Shown: positions 53,101 through 63,149, counted from the first letter of the stretch. The stretch: DNA of 64,000 nucleotides from Sabellastarte sp. h YS-2021 (GCA_964017235.1 OZ024936.1:51697028-51761027), one strand, 5' to 3'. The notes: generated by a model not told the origin, from the letters alone. Translations and numbers: made by a program.

Positions 53101-56100
53101 TGGATCTTCTTGTGGTTGGGACGAACTTTCTTCTAGGTCCCTTATTTTGGTTGTCCATAGAAGTGGTTGGTACTTCATACTGGCGCCTAGCTTTCTTAGC
53201 AATCACTGGGGCCATTCCAGTGCTCCTTTTCTGCACCTTCTGAAACCCACAATTGGTTTGTCACTGAATGTGTGAACACAGTCATTACTGTGTTCAATAA
53301 TGTTCCAGTTGTTATGAATGAACCCACGAATATCAGGATTCATTGGGTTAAATTTGGTTACCATTACAGGTGTTTTAATTTCTTGCTTATCTTTAACTGT
53401 TAGTAGGTCTTTTTGTGAGTACCTAGCCACTCTGAGCATATGTTTCTTTAAGCTTTTCAATGGGTAACCTCTTTTGACATAATGTTGAATCATCTCAAGC
53501 CCATGACTAATGAAGTCTTCATTTTTGGTACAAATCCTACGAATTCTAAGGAATTGCCCAAATGGTCCTTTAGTGTGACAGGGTCTGTGATGGGCTGAAG
53601 TGTGATGTAAATACAGATATGTGTGTCTATTGGTTTCTCAAATAGAGTTGTATAGAGCTTTCTGGCACTGTCTATTTTAACAGTAGTGTCTAGAAAATCA
53701 ATCGAGTTTTCACTGTGTTCATGAGTGAATTTGATTTTTGGATGGATGCTATTTAGGTATGTGATGAATTTTTGTAATTCATCAAGGCCATGGGTCCATA
53801 TCTTGAATATGTCATCAATGAATCTAAGCCATAATAATGGTTTTTTGTCCCATCCTTCTAGAGCATTGGTCTCAAATCTGCCCATGAACAAATTAGCATA
53901 GTTTGGTGCCACGCCTGTTCCCAGGCAGTCCCTCCTATTTGTAAGTAATGTTCATCATTGAATGTAAAGTTCATACTTTGTAGTACTAATTTCAGTAGTT
54001 CCAACAGGTATGGGGTGATGGGGTCCTTAGTTCTATCTTTTCTTAGATGGCTCGCCACAGCAATAATCCCTTCATGATTTGTGATATTGGTGTATAGTGA
54101 GGAGACATCCAAAGTGACTAGTAGGGCCCCTTCAGGAATTTTGTCCATTTCCAATAATCTACTGATAAAGTGCTGAGTATCCCTTACATAAGATTTTGTA
54201 TGAGGCACATATCCTTTTATATGTGCATCCACAAACTTACTGATGTTACAAGTGGGATGCCCTATTGAGCTACAGATGGGTCTCCCTGGTACCTGTTTTT
54301 TATGCATTTTCGGTAATAAGTAGAATCTCCCAGCTTTGGGATTTTTTATGTTCAGGAACTCAAAATTCTTTTCTGTTATGAGTTTGAGGTTTTTCATCTG
54401 AGTTAGGACTTTGCAGATCTTGTCAGAGATTTTTTCAGTGGGGTCCTCTCTGATTTTAGTGTAGAAGTTAGGGTCACTGAGTTGTCTGTAGCCTTCACGA
54501 AGATAGTCAGTTGTATTCATTATTACAACTGCTGATCCTTTATCAGCCTTTTTAATAACAATCTCAGCATTTTTCCTTAATTCCATCAAACCTTCCCACT
54601 GTTCCTTAGTGAGGTTGTGTTGGTGGTTAGGTTTTAACTTACTTTTAAGTAAGTCTATTTTAAAAGCTCTTTTGTAAGTGTCTAATGTTCTATTTGGGGG
54701 GTTGGGTTTCCAAGATGATTTGTTCTTGAAGGGTTGATGTATCTCTTTGTAGGGGTCAACATTATCCTCCAGAGAGTCTGCGTTCTGATCTCTGGCATTT
54801 TCATTCATAAAGTCAATGATACTCTGATTCATGTTCGTTTCAGTAGTGTCATCTTTTGGAGTGAAGAATTGCATTAGTTCCAGTCTTCTGTGGAACTCTT
54901 TAAAGTCATCCCAAATCTGGGATTTATCTGGGGCACCTGGTATTGGGCAGAAGGTGAGGCCTTTCTCCAGGGCAGAGACTTGGTGTTCAGTGAGAGTTAT
55001 TTTGGATAGGTTTATGACATTTTGGCCAATATAGCTATCAAATTTGGTACCTGTGGGTAGAATACCTGGTGTGGCATTCATAGCAGCCAGTTCAATTTGT
55101 TCTTTTAAGTTCGCCATATTTAGAAAGATGAAAACTATTGAGTATGTTCTATAAGGTAGTTTTTATTGAGTGCAATTACACCTGTGCAATGTTATGCTGT
55201 ACATGTGTGTGTAAAACATAGGTAAGGCTAATTATGTGAAGTGCTTAACCATATTGAGTTAGTATTTTATTTTAACAGTTTCTTGAGTTGTAGCACAAAC
55301 TGTTGCATGTTGTCAGGTTTGGATCTTCTTGTGGTTGGGACGAACTTTCTTCTAGGTCCCTTATTTTGGTTGTCCATAGAAGTGGTTGGTACTTCATACT
55401 GGCGCCTAGCTTTCTTAGCAATCACTGGGGCCATTCCAGTGCTCCTTTTCTGGAGGGACCCCTTGATTTCCTGCAACTGTGTACTGGTTAGAATTTTCTC
55501 CAACTCAGTTAGATCTTGGTTAATTAGTCCTTTGATGTTTGAGTATTTCACAAACATCTCATCCAGGATGGCTTTGGTTAACTTATGTTTGCAGTCATCG
55601 ATGATTTGGGTCCAGGCTGTTCTGACTTTGTCATCCCTGTTCCTGTTGACATTGAATTTAAAGTCAACTATCTGAGGATACCTATTCTTCAGGAGTTCTG
55701 AGTGCATCTGGCTGATTTGACTGGCCAGAGTGATCTTCTTTCTGTAGTTATTTTTAAGCCTCAGATAAATGCGTTTGGACTCTGGTGGGTAGTCACTTCG
55801 CTCGGGTACATCACTCGGCTTGGTTGATAGACCTTCACTGGGGCTTCGATCCCTTCTAATTCGCTTGTTGCTCTTTGGGCGCTGCTCCTTAGGGGGATCA
55901 TGGCTTAACTTCTCTCTGGCACTAGTAAGCAGATCTAAAGTTTCATCAGAGAATTTCTCTTGGGGAAAAGGAGTGTCTGGTTTTCTGATGTCCATTTCTC
56001 TAGTTTGTATTTCTAATCTGGACACAGCACTAGTCAGAGTAGTGTGACTTACATCAGTGGAAATCTCACTCATTGTTGAAGATACAAAACACAATAATAA

Positions 56101-59100
56101 ATATGTGCAGTCACAATGAAAGTTCACTGGTAGGTTGTGATAGGCCCATCACAACCTACCAGTGAACTTTCATTGTGACTGCACATATTTATTATTGTGT
56201 TTAATATTTGAAATTAGTCCAAACTAGATCTCTGTTTACTGGCACAAGGCCTTGTGGTTTCTGTGTTGGTGGGTTCTTGCACACAAATTTTTGCTGTGCT
56301 TGTTTCCTTAATAGCATGGATTTTAAGGTACAAGAGCAACATCATAACCATAATTTGCTAGTCTGTGTACAGGTGTGAGTCAGGGACAACGTGTTCCACA
56401 CTATAATGAAACTAAATGATGGCGGGCATGTTTCCTGGAAATGGTGTGCCTTTTAGTCTGTTGTTGAAGGCTGATTATATAACAGGGACAGTCTTATGTT
56501 CTATAGAAGCTTCTTCTAAAGCCTAGCAACATCATTAGCAAAACAGCAATTGACTTGGACATTTAACTTAAGGACCAAAGAATTTGGTGGAACCGCAAGA
56601 TATCTGTTCTTGGCATCAGATCCACATGTATTGAGGCTACTTGTGTAGCATTTGTTTGGTCTTAAAACTACTTTGTTACACTTTATATTATGTTGACCTG
56701 CATGAGAAGAACATGGAAGTGAGACATTATAACGTAAAATCTGGTAAAATGTGTGACTTTTTACACCACATTTGTTCTGCGGTATCTACCACAGGCATTC
56801 TGAGGACAGATCTATTCAAAGATATGTGAAAATCCTTGAATTTTTACCCTGGCATCCTGGTGCATTTCAGCATCCAAACCAGTCTTTCAAGTCTTTTGTC
56901 ATACCAGTTTTACAGTTGGCTCTGAATCCTATTTCAAACTCTTGGGTATTGCTTCCTTTTCAACACCTGATTTCACATTAGATTAGCCATTAATGCCACC
57001 TCATATTGCCATAAGCTGGATTCAAACCCACATTCATACAGGTAAAATTCATGTAACGGGTTCAATGTCAGAGTCACTGCAAAGGTTTTAAAGTGGTTCA
57101 AAACCAAGAGGAGGGGGCCACGGTGGCAGAGTAGTAACACTCTCGCCTCCCACCTCTGAGGCTGGGGTTCGATCCCCGTCATGGCCTTAAGTGGGAAAGC
57201 TGGTAGTTGCTTGCCGTTGGTCGGCAGTTTACAGTACACAACCCTAGCAAACTGTATGTACTGGTTTCCTCTGCCCTTCCAACTACTCGTCGTGATATGA
57301 CCTGTACAGTGTTGAAAGCGATGTAAAACCCCAAATAAACAAATAAACAAAACCAAGAGGAATCAATGTTAAATGGTCATTCTAACATGACATGCATGTG
57401 TCCGTGAATTTGATTGGCTTATCAAAGAAATATTTTATGGGTAAAATCAGCATAACCTGGTGGGTTCGAATTATCGCTCATTATGGCTGTCATAACAATA
57501 ACCCTTTTACCATAAAATTTGTAATAATTATTCATCTTGAAACAATATGTCATGTTAGAATAGGAATAACCCCTTCCAAAACCCTGGTATATGCAGAATT
57601 TGTCTTCGCCTTTGGGGTTTATAACCTCAAACCATGGTAAAATTCTGTGTATACACTGGTTTGGTCGAAGGTATTCTTTCACCGTGTGAGTATCACTTTT
57701 CTTGCATATTAGGGCTAAAGTCAACGCTGTGTTTATCATAGGTTTAGCTATTGTACTGTATTTACACTCAGTACAATATCTCCTTAATTACAGAATTCAA
57801 AGTGCTACTTAACCTATCCTGACTGTAGAAATACAGCCCAAGTTCTGGTGTCTGATATTCCCCTGACTAAAAGATTGAATCTCAGGGATGACCATTTATC
57901 AATGTGCCTGATGTTCTTTAGTCTACTACTGTGGATAGGGTTAATAAACATAGGACCACAAGTTTAAGTGATCATCTGACCAACTGTGTATCTGTCTGTA
58001 CCTGGGATCAAATCTAGGTCTTATGTGTTCCTAGACTGGTGTAATTACCACCATCTTGTAGTGGCAATCTGCATTGTGATACTTTTTGTGATATCACATT
58101 TGTAATGCAACAACTTAACTGGTAAAAACTCATCATTATATACTATAATCAATGCGTCTGGATTATAACAGATCAGTATAATCAGAAAAATATGAACAGG
58201 GATTTACCTGATATGATAGCATTTCCAACTAGGTAGCAGTCATCATACATATCCACCACTTGCATTTCAGTTATCTCAGTCCTCTTAGTTTCATCTGCTC
58301 CAATTGAAAACTGCAAGTTACTGATGTTCTCTGGAATGATCCTAATGCCCAGTTTAAATCCAGAGCCAACCAGATCACGGAGATATGCTGGGGGGTTTGC
58401 AGTTGCTGTTGAAACACAAGAATATGTGCTATTTGTTGTTCAGCACATGACAATGGTACAAATTGGTTACTGCATCACCTGTCAAATCAGCACAAGCCTT
58501 AAATCAGCAGAAACAGGAAGTACACAATAGATACACGATAAATTGAGTTTACATTGAGGTTAAACCAATCAGAATCACTGAACCAAAGATAAAGCTTTGT
58601 AAGTTGTATATTGATAGGTTTTCAGCTGCTTGCTGGCACCAATGTCGTGTGCAAATAGTATTTTACCGATTAAATAGTCTTTTATATGATGTATTATTGA
58701 TTATTGCTGTTGTTGTTGATGCTCAATGCCACTCTAATTTAGACAAAGAAGTGGAAAAATAAGGATATTGTGTTCAAGTTGTGCCCAAATGGAAAACCAC
58801 GTTTTAAATTATGCATATCTTTAAGTGGCCTCCATGCTTAATTGACTCTAGGAAATCAAACAATCAGAAAAGTTCAGAACTAATTGCTGTGCAAGATCCA
58901 GATTATTTACTATTTATTTACTAAACATAATTTCCTTTGTAAAATAGCCAGCTGTGCAGTTGACAAAAATATGTATCTACTGAATTAGTGGAAGTACTTT
59001 GTAGACATAAGATGTCTGCACTTACGTTCTCTGAAAGTGATTGTACAACATATCTTGAAAACAAATTTAAAATAAAACCAACAGTAAACAGTATGCATTG

Positions 59101-61374
59101 AATGAAGCCATGAAGTCCATGCATATGTAATTTATTTCTACAACATTAGTTTCATCCTTCTGAGGTTTTCAGCTAAAATAGCTATGTGAAGCAACTTTTA
59201 CACTTTTACAGCGATTGTTTGAAAACTATGTACTTTCAGAAAAATTTATAATGTCTCATTTTAGAAGTTATTTCTTACTTTTGCCATGTTGTAATTCGTG
59301 AAACTTGATAGGATAGTCTGAGGGTATGCTCAAGTTCCTTCCATTGGTGTCTCTGGCAACAATCCTTCTTTGTACATTAATGTTGGTGATGTAAAACTCC
59401 TTCCAATAAAAGAAAAAAAATAGAAATTTATTGGTATCACTATAATATATAAAATTTAACCTGATGAGAACAATAGCCAATCTCTATGCAATGCACAATC
59501 ATAGTTTTCTGTGACCCAAAGATTAGCCTCTGTTTGGAAATAATCACTTTGCCCTGACTTCTATGGACGTGGGTTCGATTCCTGCCCATTACAACATGTG
59601 AAAAATACTAATGGCCTGCCCCATATTCACCCTGATTCCAATAATTCTAATTCTAACAGAACCTTCATAATGCTTTATCTTTATCTTAAAGACAGACCCT
59701 TGGCAAATGAAAGAGAAAAGCATTGATCCATTATTATTAAACAAGAGATGCAGCAGTGGTCGGAACCACAGACAAAGGCTGGACGAAAAAAAAACTAGGG
59801 TGGCTATACTTTTGCAATAGGGTGGGCTTAAAACTTCTTTCTGAACGATGATCGGTATAGTGGTTAGCACGTTTGGCATCTAATCATAGTCTGTCACCTC
59901 TGCTGGTTTCGAGTCCCACAAGTGGCAATGCTTGAGGACCTGTCACCAATATTACCCTGGCTGTTGAACGGGGACATAAAACCCCAACTTTGACTTTGTC
60001 TTACTTTTCCTCAAGCCCCACACCATCTACTGGACTTCTATGAGCATTGTACACACTTCACATTTCAGCCAACCTCCATATCTGTCCTCTCTGATTTGGT
60101 GAAGTGATCTCACATGGGGTAATCGCCTTTCAATTTCCTCATCTAAACCAAATAAATGCTCAGGGTTGCACAGCTTCATAGTAGCTGCTCCCACAGAGTG
60201 AAACAAGCTTCCTCAAGACATTAGAACCATGGGAAGCATTTCTGGTTTCAGATAACAGTTGAAAACATATTTTTTCAGATTAGCCTATCCTCCACCATAG
60301 CCTATCTCCCCTATCGGATGCTAATATGGAAATGGACCTCTGTTTGGAACTGGACTATCCCTTTTTGAACATCATCGCAAGCACCTTTGAAGATGTTTAC
60401 ATCAATTTTGGCGCTTTGTAAGTGTTACTTACTTACTTATTTAGGATTACGATTTTGTAGGAACTTGTATACCAGTAAGGCAGACTTAAACACAGTGATG
60501 TTCAATAGACAGCCAATGGAGAGTCTTTCTAACAGGGTTGTCAAAATTACAACAAACAAAATTGTTGAGCTGTTGAAAATTCAAGATTTCAATTAAGATA
60601 TGTTCTACCTCTGCAAATGTGGGTTAAAACATAAGCTGCTGTTATGAGTGGAAAGTTGATATTTACATGGCAATGGAATTTGTTTTTATTTTTCAATAGT
60701 TTTCCGATAAACTTCCGAGTGACACTCCAGTTCGTTCAAGAAGTCTTCTGATAGGCTCCCAAAAAAGTTTTTTGTGATAGTTTTCCAATCCATCTGAATA
60801 GTTTATAAACCTTAAAAATTAATTTAAGATGAAAAGATTGCTTAAGATGCATTTGAGATGGGTTCCCGAAAGCAAAATCTGATAAGAATCATGAATAAAT
60901 TTACAATAATATAAAGCCATTTTATATAACATTCTGATTGGTTCCTGATTCAAAAGTCCAGGTCACGAAACAGTCCCGAACAGTCTATGAACATTCCGAT
61001 TGGGTTTGCAAATGTTCCAAATGCCTCCAAATTGCAAATTTGCAGGATCATAACCCAATCAGGGAGGTCAAGTGCCAGGGTTGAATAAGCCCATAACAAA
61101 TTTGGCATTGAATCACTTAGATCTCAGCCCTGTGGTCACGTGTTTGATTCCCTGAAGGTCTGTCCCAATATGACCTTTGATGTTGAAGGGACCGTAAAAT
61201 ACCAACTCTGGATATTGATCAACCTACCTCATTTGTGGCAAATGAAAAAGTGCTGTCATCTCTGCCACACAGGCCCTGTGATACCCTGACCAACAGAGGC
61301 AATCTGTTCCTATATTGTGAAACAAACTCTTTCAGAGTTAACTCTGTCTTTCCCCAAGCAAAAGTGTGAGACAT
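46402..61374 (-). CDS. CABIT/SAM-domain adaptor protein (GAREM-like), 7 exons
   Basis: Exons in order of translation: 61374-61228, 59399-59279, 58405-58208, 49246-49103, 48583-48495, 48128-48043 and 47128-46402. All junctions have consensus donors and acceptors and matching phases, giving a 503-residue protein from ATG to stop. Residues 1 to about 205 (WGKTELTLKEFVSQYRNRLP; VARDTNGRNLSIPSDYPIKF; VYIPLFLSIKFHIAKGL) look like a CABIT module. Residues about 235-440 are rich in Pro, Lys, Ser and Thr, with an SH3-type PPPVLPR (about 266-272) and SH2-type tyrosines (VYEEIP about 368, GYVKIG). Residues about 441-503 are a SAM domain (LKLLHLDKYVEKFEENMIDG). CABIT proteins such as GAREM and THEMIS are cytoplasmic adaptors in receptor tyrosine kinase signalling. 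This one is shorter than vertebrate GAREM. Intron 3 holds the Penelope-like element. The gene is convergent with the monooxygenase. Confidence 0.85.
48043..48128 (-). CDS. CABIT/SAM gene exon 6: proline/lysine linker
   Basis: Acceptor ATTTCAG, donor ATCAG|GTATTG. It encodes AIVRRTRSTTKPKTDPPKVP and ends EKPAKCSI, a basic and proline-rich linker. The split Arg codon joins exactly to exon 7. Confidence 0.82.
48495..48583 (-). CDS. CABIT/SAM gene exon 5
   Basis: Acceptor TATTTAG, donor CAG|GTTGGT. It encodes EIMLYTELAANTADTEYTYL followed by EPRSIIACSQ. Several tyrosines in acidic context (DTEYTYLEP) could be phosphorylated. Phases fit exons 4 and 6. Confidence 0.82.
48800..49040 (-). repeat. 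about 50-bp minisatellite carrying donor-like motifs
   Basis: On the - strand, units such as GTGGACACAGGCAAGTATAA and CAGGTAAGTATGATC repeat about five times. One unit (about 48820) is a perfect CAG|GTAAGTAT donor consensus. The array fills intron 4 of the CABIT/SAM gene, close to the true exon 4 donor at 49103. Confidence 0.7.
49103..49246 (-). CDS. CABIT/SAM gene exon 4
   Basis: Acceptor CATTCCAG, donor CCTG|GTAAGT. It encodes VYIPLFLSIKFHIAKGLKHG then a Lys/Asn-rich segment ending LPGNPE. The acceptor was chosen because it alone keeps the phase; the AG at ATATAG upstream would bring in a stop. Confidence 0.82.
49435..50260 (+). other. possible + strand exons or pseudogene, unidentified
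   Basis: Three stretches on + look exon-like. 49437-49571 ([20 protein letters not shown], donor G|GTGAGTG), 49826-49899 (ILYQGLLAILNELNESHTQI, donor GAG|GTGAGA) and 49966-50260 (QYVPGLQVFLSNPTSQVTFG, changing frame to FGYRCKTYICACSLAYAF). Phases do not join cleanly and I recognise no family. They are antisense to intron 3 of the CABIT/SAM gene. Confidence 0.25.
50604..51274 (-). pseudogene. PLE linker and GIY-YIG endonuclease
   Basis: The linker reads to KPIVGFRRCTNLINYQT then stops. In the next frame the GIY-YIG nuclease follows: LISCELSDIVYLITCKKCNK, YYVGETGRAFRSRMYEHIL, SKHFTDKGHTVRDLRFSILE. VYLI and YYVG are the GIY and YIG motifs and the R of GRAFRSR is conserved. The usual Cys-rich stretch between the FRR..NL linker and the nuclease is absent here. 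The last codons (NFKY, stop) are encoded by the target-site duplication. Confidence 0.85.
50606..50620. repeat. target-site duplication, 3' side of PLE
   Basis: AATATTTGAAATTAG, identical to 56203-56217. Confidence 0.85.
51271..52898 (-). pseudogene. PLE reverse transcriptase, copy 2, same frameshift
   Basis: Identical in its two open parts (52898-51639 and 51693-51271) to the RT at 55117-53490, with the same missing base near 51703. Followed at 51274-50987 by the thumb/linker segment. Confidence 0.9.
53048..53236 (-). pseudogene. PLE ORF1 C-terminal fragment, copy 2
   Basis: 62 residues identical to the end of the 286-residue ORF1 (KRSTGMAPVIAKKARRQYEV to LQLKKLLK), created by the duplication junction. 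Confidence 0.9.
53203..53493 (-). pseudogene. PLE RT C-terminal part, copy 1, truncated by duplication junction
   Basis: MIQHYVKRGYPLKSLKKHML to KPIVGFRRC, the conserved RT thumb/linker of PLEs. At 53232-53233 it runs into the internal part of ORF1 (GALEWPQ in this frame), so no endonuclease follows. Confidence 0.85.
53490..55117 (-). pseudogene. PLE reverse transcriptase, copy 1, one frameshift
   Basis: 419 residues are open from MANLKEQIELAAMNATPGIL, then reading continues in the next frame (53912-53490). RT motifs: KKADKGSAVVIMN (about 190-201), YLLPKMHK-PGRPICSS (about 266-285), motif A TLDVSSLYTNI with D337, GGTA-GTGVAPNYANLFMG at the frameshift, and motif C LRFIDDIFKIW in the second part. 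One base, probably the A of an ATG after GCC, is missing near 53922. Both copies share the defect. Confidence 0.9.
55267..56127 (-). CDS. PLE first ORF (N-terminal protein), intact
   Basis: 286 residues, or about 268 if the internal Met of MSEISTDVSHTT is used. It is rich in Lys, Arg, Ser and Thr, with an RRDRSPSEGLSTKPS segment and a basic C-terminus (RRKFVPTTRRSKPDNMQQFV). It resembles a nucleic-acid-binding upstream region of PLEs, but no domain is certain. It ends 150 nt before the RT ORF. Confidence 0.75.
   Translation of the reverse strand: MNFHCDCTYLLLCFVSSTMSEISTDVSHTTLTSAVSRLEIQTREMDIRKPDTPFPQEKFSDETLDLLTSAREKLSHDPPKEQRPKSNKRIRRDRSPSEGLSTKPSDVPERSDYPPESKRIYLRLKNNYRKKITLASQISQMHSELLKNRYPQIVDFKFNVNRNRDDKVRTAWTQIIDDCKHKLTKAILDEMFVKYSNIKGLINQDLTELEKILTSTQLQEIKGSLQKRSTGMAPVIAKKARRQYEVPTTSMDNQNKGPRRKFVPTTRRSKPDNMQQFVLQLKKLLK
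56087..56202. repeat. 55-bp inverted repeat at PLE 5' end
   Basis: Arms 56087-56141 and 56148-56202 are exact reverse complements separated by AGGCCC. The right arm ends at the target duplication. PLE insertions often carry such 5' inverted fragments. Confidence 0.93.
56203..56217. repeat. target-site duplication, 5' side of PLE
   Basis: AATATTTGAAATTAG, beginning exactly where the 55-bp inverted arm of the element ends. Confidence 0.85.
57116..57355 (+). mobile_element. tRNA-derived SINE, family B (best copy)
   Basis: GGTGGCAGAGTAGTAACACT (A box) and GGGTTCGATCCCCG (B box) lie 35 nt apart. The body reads TTGGTCGGCAGTTTACAGTA and CTGTATGTACTGGTTTCCTC, and the tail is CCCCAAATAAACAAATAAAC. 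Confidence 0.85.
57745..58075 (-). mobile_element. SINE family A copy
   Basis: Inverted copy: the tail near TATTTACACTCAGTACAATA, then AGGGATGACCATTTATCAAT and GGATCAAATCTAGGTC. The head is near TTGTAGTGGCAA. Confidence 0.7.
58208..58405 (-). CDS. CABIT/SAM gene exon 3
   Basis: Acceptor TTTCAACAG, donor TCAG|GTAAAT. It encodes TANPPAYLRDLVGSGFKLGI and ends MYDDCYLVGNAIIS, the central CABIT strand region. The following 9-kb intron contains the Penelope-like element and SINEs. Confidence 0.85.
59279..59399 (-). CDS. CABIT/SAM gene exon 2
   Basis: Acceptor TTGGAAG, donor AAAA|GTAAGA. It encodes EFYITNINVQRRIVARDTNG followed by RNLSIPSDYPIKFHELQHGK. The h-x-h-x-R-x-h-V-A-x-D and IP-x-x-YPIKF elements are CABIT-like. 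Confidence 0.85.
59835..59995 (+). mobile_element. tRNA-derived SINE, family C (best copy)
   Basis: A-box-like TATAGTGGTTAGCACGTTTG, B-box-like GGTTTCGAGTCCC, then GACCTGTCACCAATATTACC, GGCTGTTGAACGGGGACATA and AAACCCC. Confidence 0.75.
60090..60310 (+). mobile_element. CR1-like LINE C-terminal fragment
   Basis: With frameshifts it reads VAAPTEWNKLPQDIRTMGSI and SGFR-QLKTYFFRLAYP, the APxxWNxLP...F...LKTYLF end of CR1-type elements. It lies in intron 1 of the CABIT/SAM gene. Confidence 0.65.
61065..61215 (+). mobile_element. SINE family C copy
   Basis: TTTGGCATTGAATCACTTAG, a TGTGTTTGATTCCCTGAAGG B-box region and AATATGACCTTTGATGTTGA match 59835. It ends six nt before the donor region of CABIT/SAM exon 1. 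Confidence 0.65.
61228..61374 (-). CDS. CABIT/SAM gene exon 1 with start codon
   Basis: ATG at 61374-61372, donor GAG|GTAGGT, 49 codons, phase 0. It begins MSHTFAWGKTELTLKEFVSQ and contains RLPLLVRVSQG. A Trp, a short spacer and a hydrophobic LPxLVRV strand is the expected opening of a CABIT domain. A non-coding upstream exon cannot be excluded. Confidence 0.8.
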
Positions 61375-61941
61375 TCTTAGTGAGACAGTTAATAAAATGG
61401 CAAAGTCTGTTGTGTTGTGGCTTTATATTTTCACAGTTTGATTTTGTAAAGAGGCGTTAGATATAAATAACTTTCTTGCTAAATATCACAACGTTTGGCA
61501 TACAACCACATTCCAACATCTTGTAAAGACCTGACAGTTTTTAGCAAGTTAGTCCTGTCCTGTACTGAATCATATCCAATATACACAGAATTCTCATTCC
61601 TGAAAATATATAAAAGACAGCTTGATTCCTATTTATATTCCTATTTCTGTATATATTATTTTGATGCATTCACAAAACAACTGTAAAAACATTACATCTG
61701 AAAACACTATCTTGTGGGTTTAATAATGTGTGTTATATTCTCCATATTTTAACATGTAGAAGACACAGACATATCCATACAAGAAACAAACCCCATCGTT
61801 TGTGGACCCAGTTCTGACAGACTATGTTGCACAATAAACACAAGAGTTGGGTCGGCGAATTATCTATTTACAGACAATCCACTTCCTTGTGCATAAGATA
61901 TGAAAAGTCAACACTACCTTAATCTGTGTTTTCTCTTTCAG

Positions 61942-63122
61942 ACATTGAGAGAAGTTCTCCAGTCCATCAAAGACACATTTTATGCTTCACTGGAGATTTC
62001 CTATCAGTCAGTAATCATTTCTGTTATTTTCTAAGGCATGTATATGTAAATATTAGAGTTTTTTTTGCTTCTTTATTTGTGGAAAGTCCCTAGTTATTTG
62101 TCAAGGGATTTGCCCTCACATTTTCACACCGGTTTGATTCAACTTATACGCTGTAAAGAGAACAACATATGTAAACAACAGCTTTCAAGTAAGATGATTC
62201 TCATTTAGAACTTGTGATTGCAACATTCTCAAACTTTACGCTATTGTTTTTAAAGATATCTAACATTATCTTGACCATAATTCCTGTATAAAATTTATAT
62301 TGCTTTGTCCTTTTTACGTTGATCCATAGAAATAAAAAATCAAACCAAAAAAAGTAACGTACGTTACTTTCAAAAGGCGCCAGTTTACAAACAACATAAA
62401 GATGTCTATCTTGTGTCAAACACACAATGCATTGTAAACACTTCATTAAGTTGACATTCTATATAAAATATCCCGTGTGATTGTCACAACACAATTTGCA
62501 GCTTTGTGTCAGTGTAGATTAATGTATTTATCCATGACATGGATGAAGAGTTTACATTAAATGCATTTCCTTAAATAGAAGGTTTAAGAGTGGCTTTAAT
62601 ATTTCACCCATATATATCTGCCTTGAATCTTTCTTTCTCTAGTTGGGCCACGCTTCCATGCTAGGTGGCTGCAATGTTATACCTAGGTCACACCTTTCCA
62701 TACTGGGGTCACGAGGTAAATTCTAACGTGTTTGTCTACCTTCAGATATGGTTCTATTCACCACATATTTGGGTAGAATGCATTCGGTGGGATTCAAATT
62801 TCAGTATGATGCATTTCTGACAATTGGACACAGCTCGGAAAGAGAGCTTGATTTGCTTCTGGACCAATTTTTTAAAATGTTTGAAAAACCTCCCGTGACC
62901 TGTCACAAACTGCACTGCGATATATACACTGAAGGGGGGTTATGGGATGGATATAATAGTTGGCTCAATCTTCAACATGTAGTACCAAGATCCAAGGTAT
63001 ATTTTTGGAAGCATAAGGACATTGTTTCCTTGTTACCAAATATGTACAGCAATGACCACATAGTGGAAAGGTCTGATTTAGACAATAAAATCATCTCTAG
63101 TGGCAAGGGGAATAAAAAGTGA
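61942..63122 (+). other. possible + strand exons of an unidentified gene
   Basis: 61942-62010 follows a TCTCTTTCAG acceptor and reads TLREVLQSIKDTFYASLEIS. 62746-62997 follows CTACCTTCAG and reads MVLFTTYLGRMHSVGFKFQY to WLNLQHVVPRSK with a possible donor AAG|GTATAT; the frame stays open to 63122. The composition is protein-like but I recognise no domain. If real, the gene is divergent from the CABIT/SAM gene and continues beyond the window. Confidence 0.3.
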
Positions 63123-63149
63123 AGCAGGAAAGTTGGTCACAGTTGTATA

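Larger units (their letters stand above)
51013..55450. repeat. perfect 2,219-bp tandem duplication
   Basis: 51013-53231 and 53232-55450 appear identical wherever I compared them, including the translations. The joints share only TG (51013-51014, 53232-53233, 55451-55452). Confidence 0.92.
50621..56202 (-). mobile_element. Penelope-like element (PLE) with internal tandem duplication
   Basis: Flanked by a 15-bp direct repeat AATATTTGAAATTAG (50606-50620 and 56203-56217), read as the target-site duplication. Order on - is a first ORF (56127-55267), RT ORF (55117-53490 with one frameshift), part of the RT-linker, then a second copy of ORF1 end plus RT (53236-51271), and a GIY-YIG endonuclease (51017-50604). 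The unit 51013-53231 is repeated at 53232-55450. The 5' end carries a 55-bp inverted copy. The element sits in intron 3 of the CABIT/SAM gene, same strand. Confidence 0.93.

Noticed and set aside
51003-56127. Two independent PLE insertions
   Set aside because: There is one pair of target duplications and only one 5' end and one 3' nuclease, so a single insertion with an internal duplication fits better.
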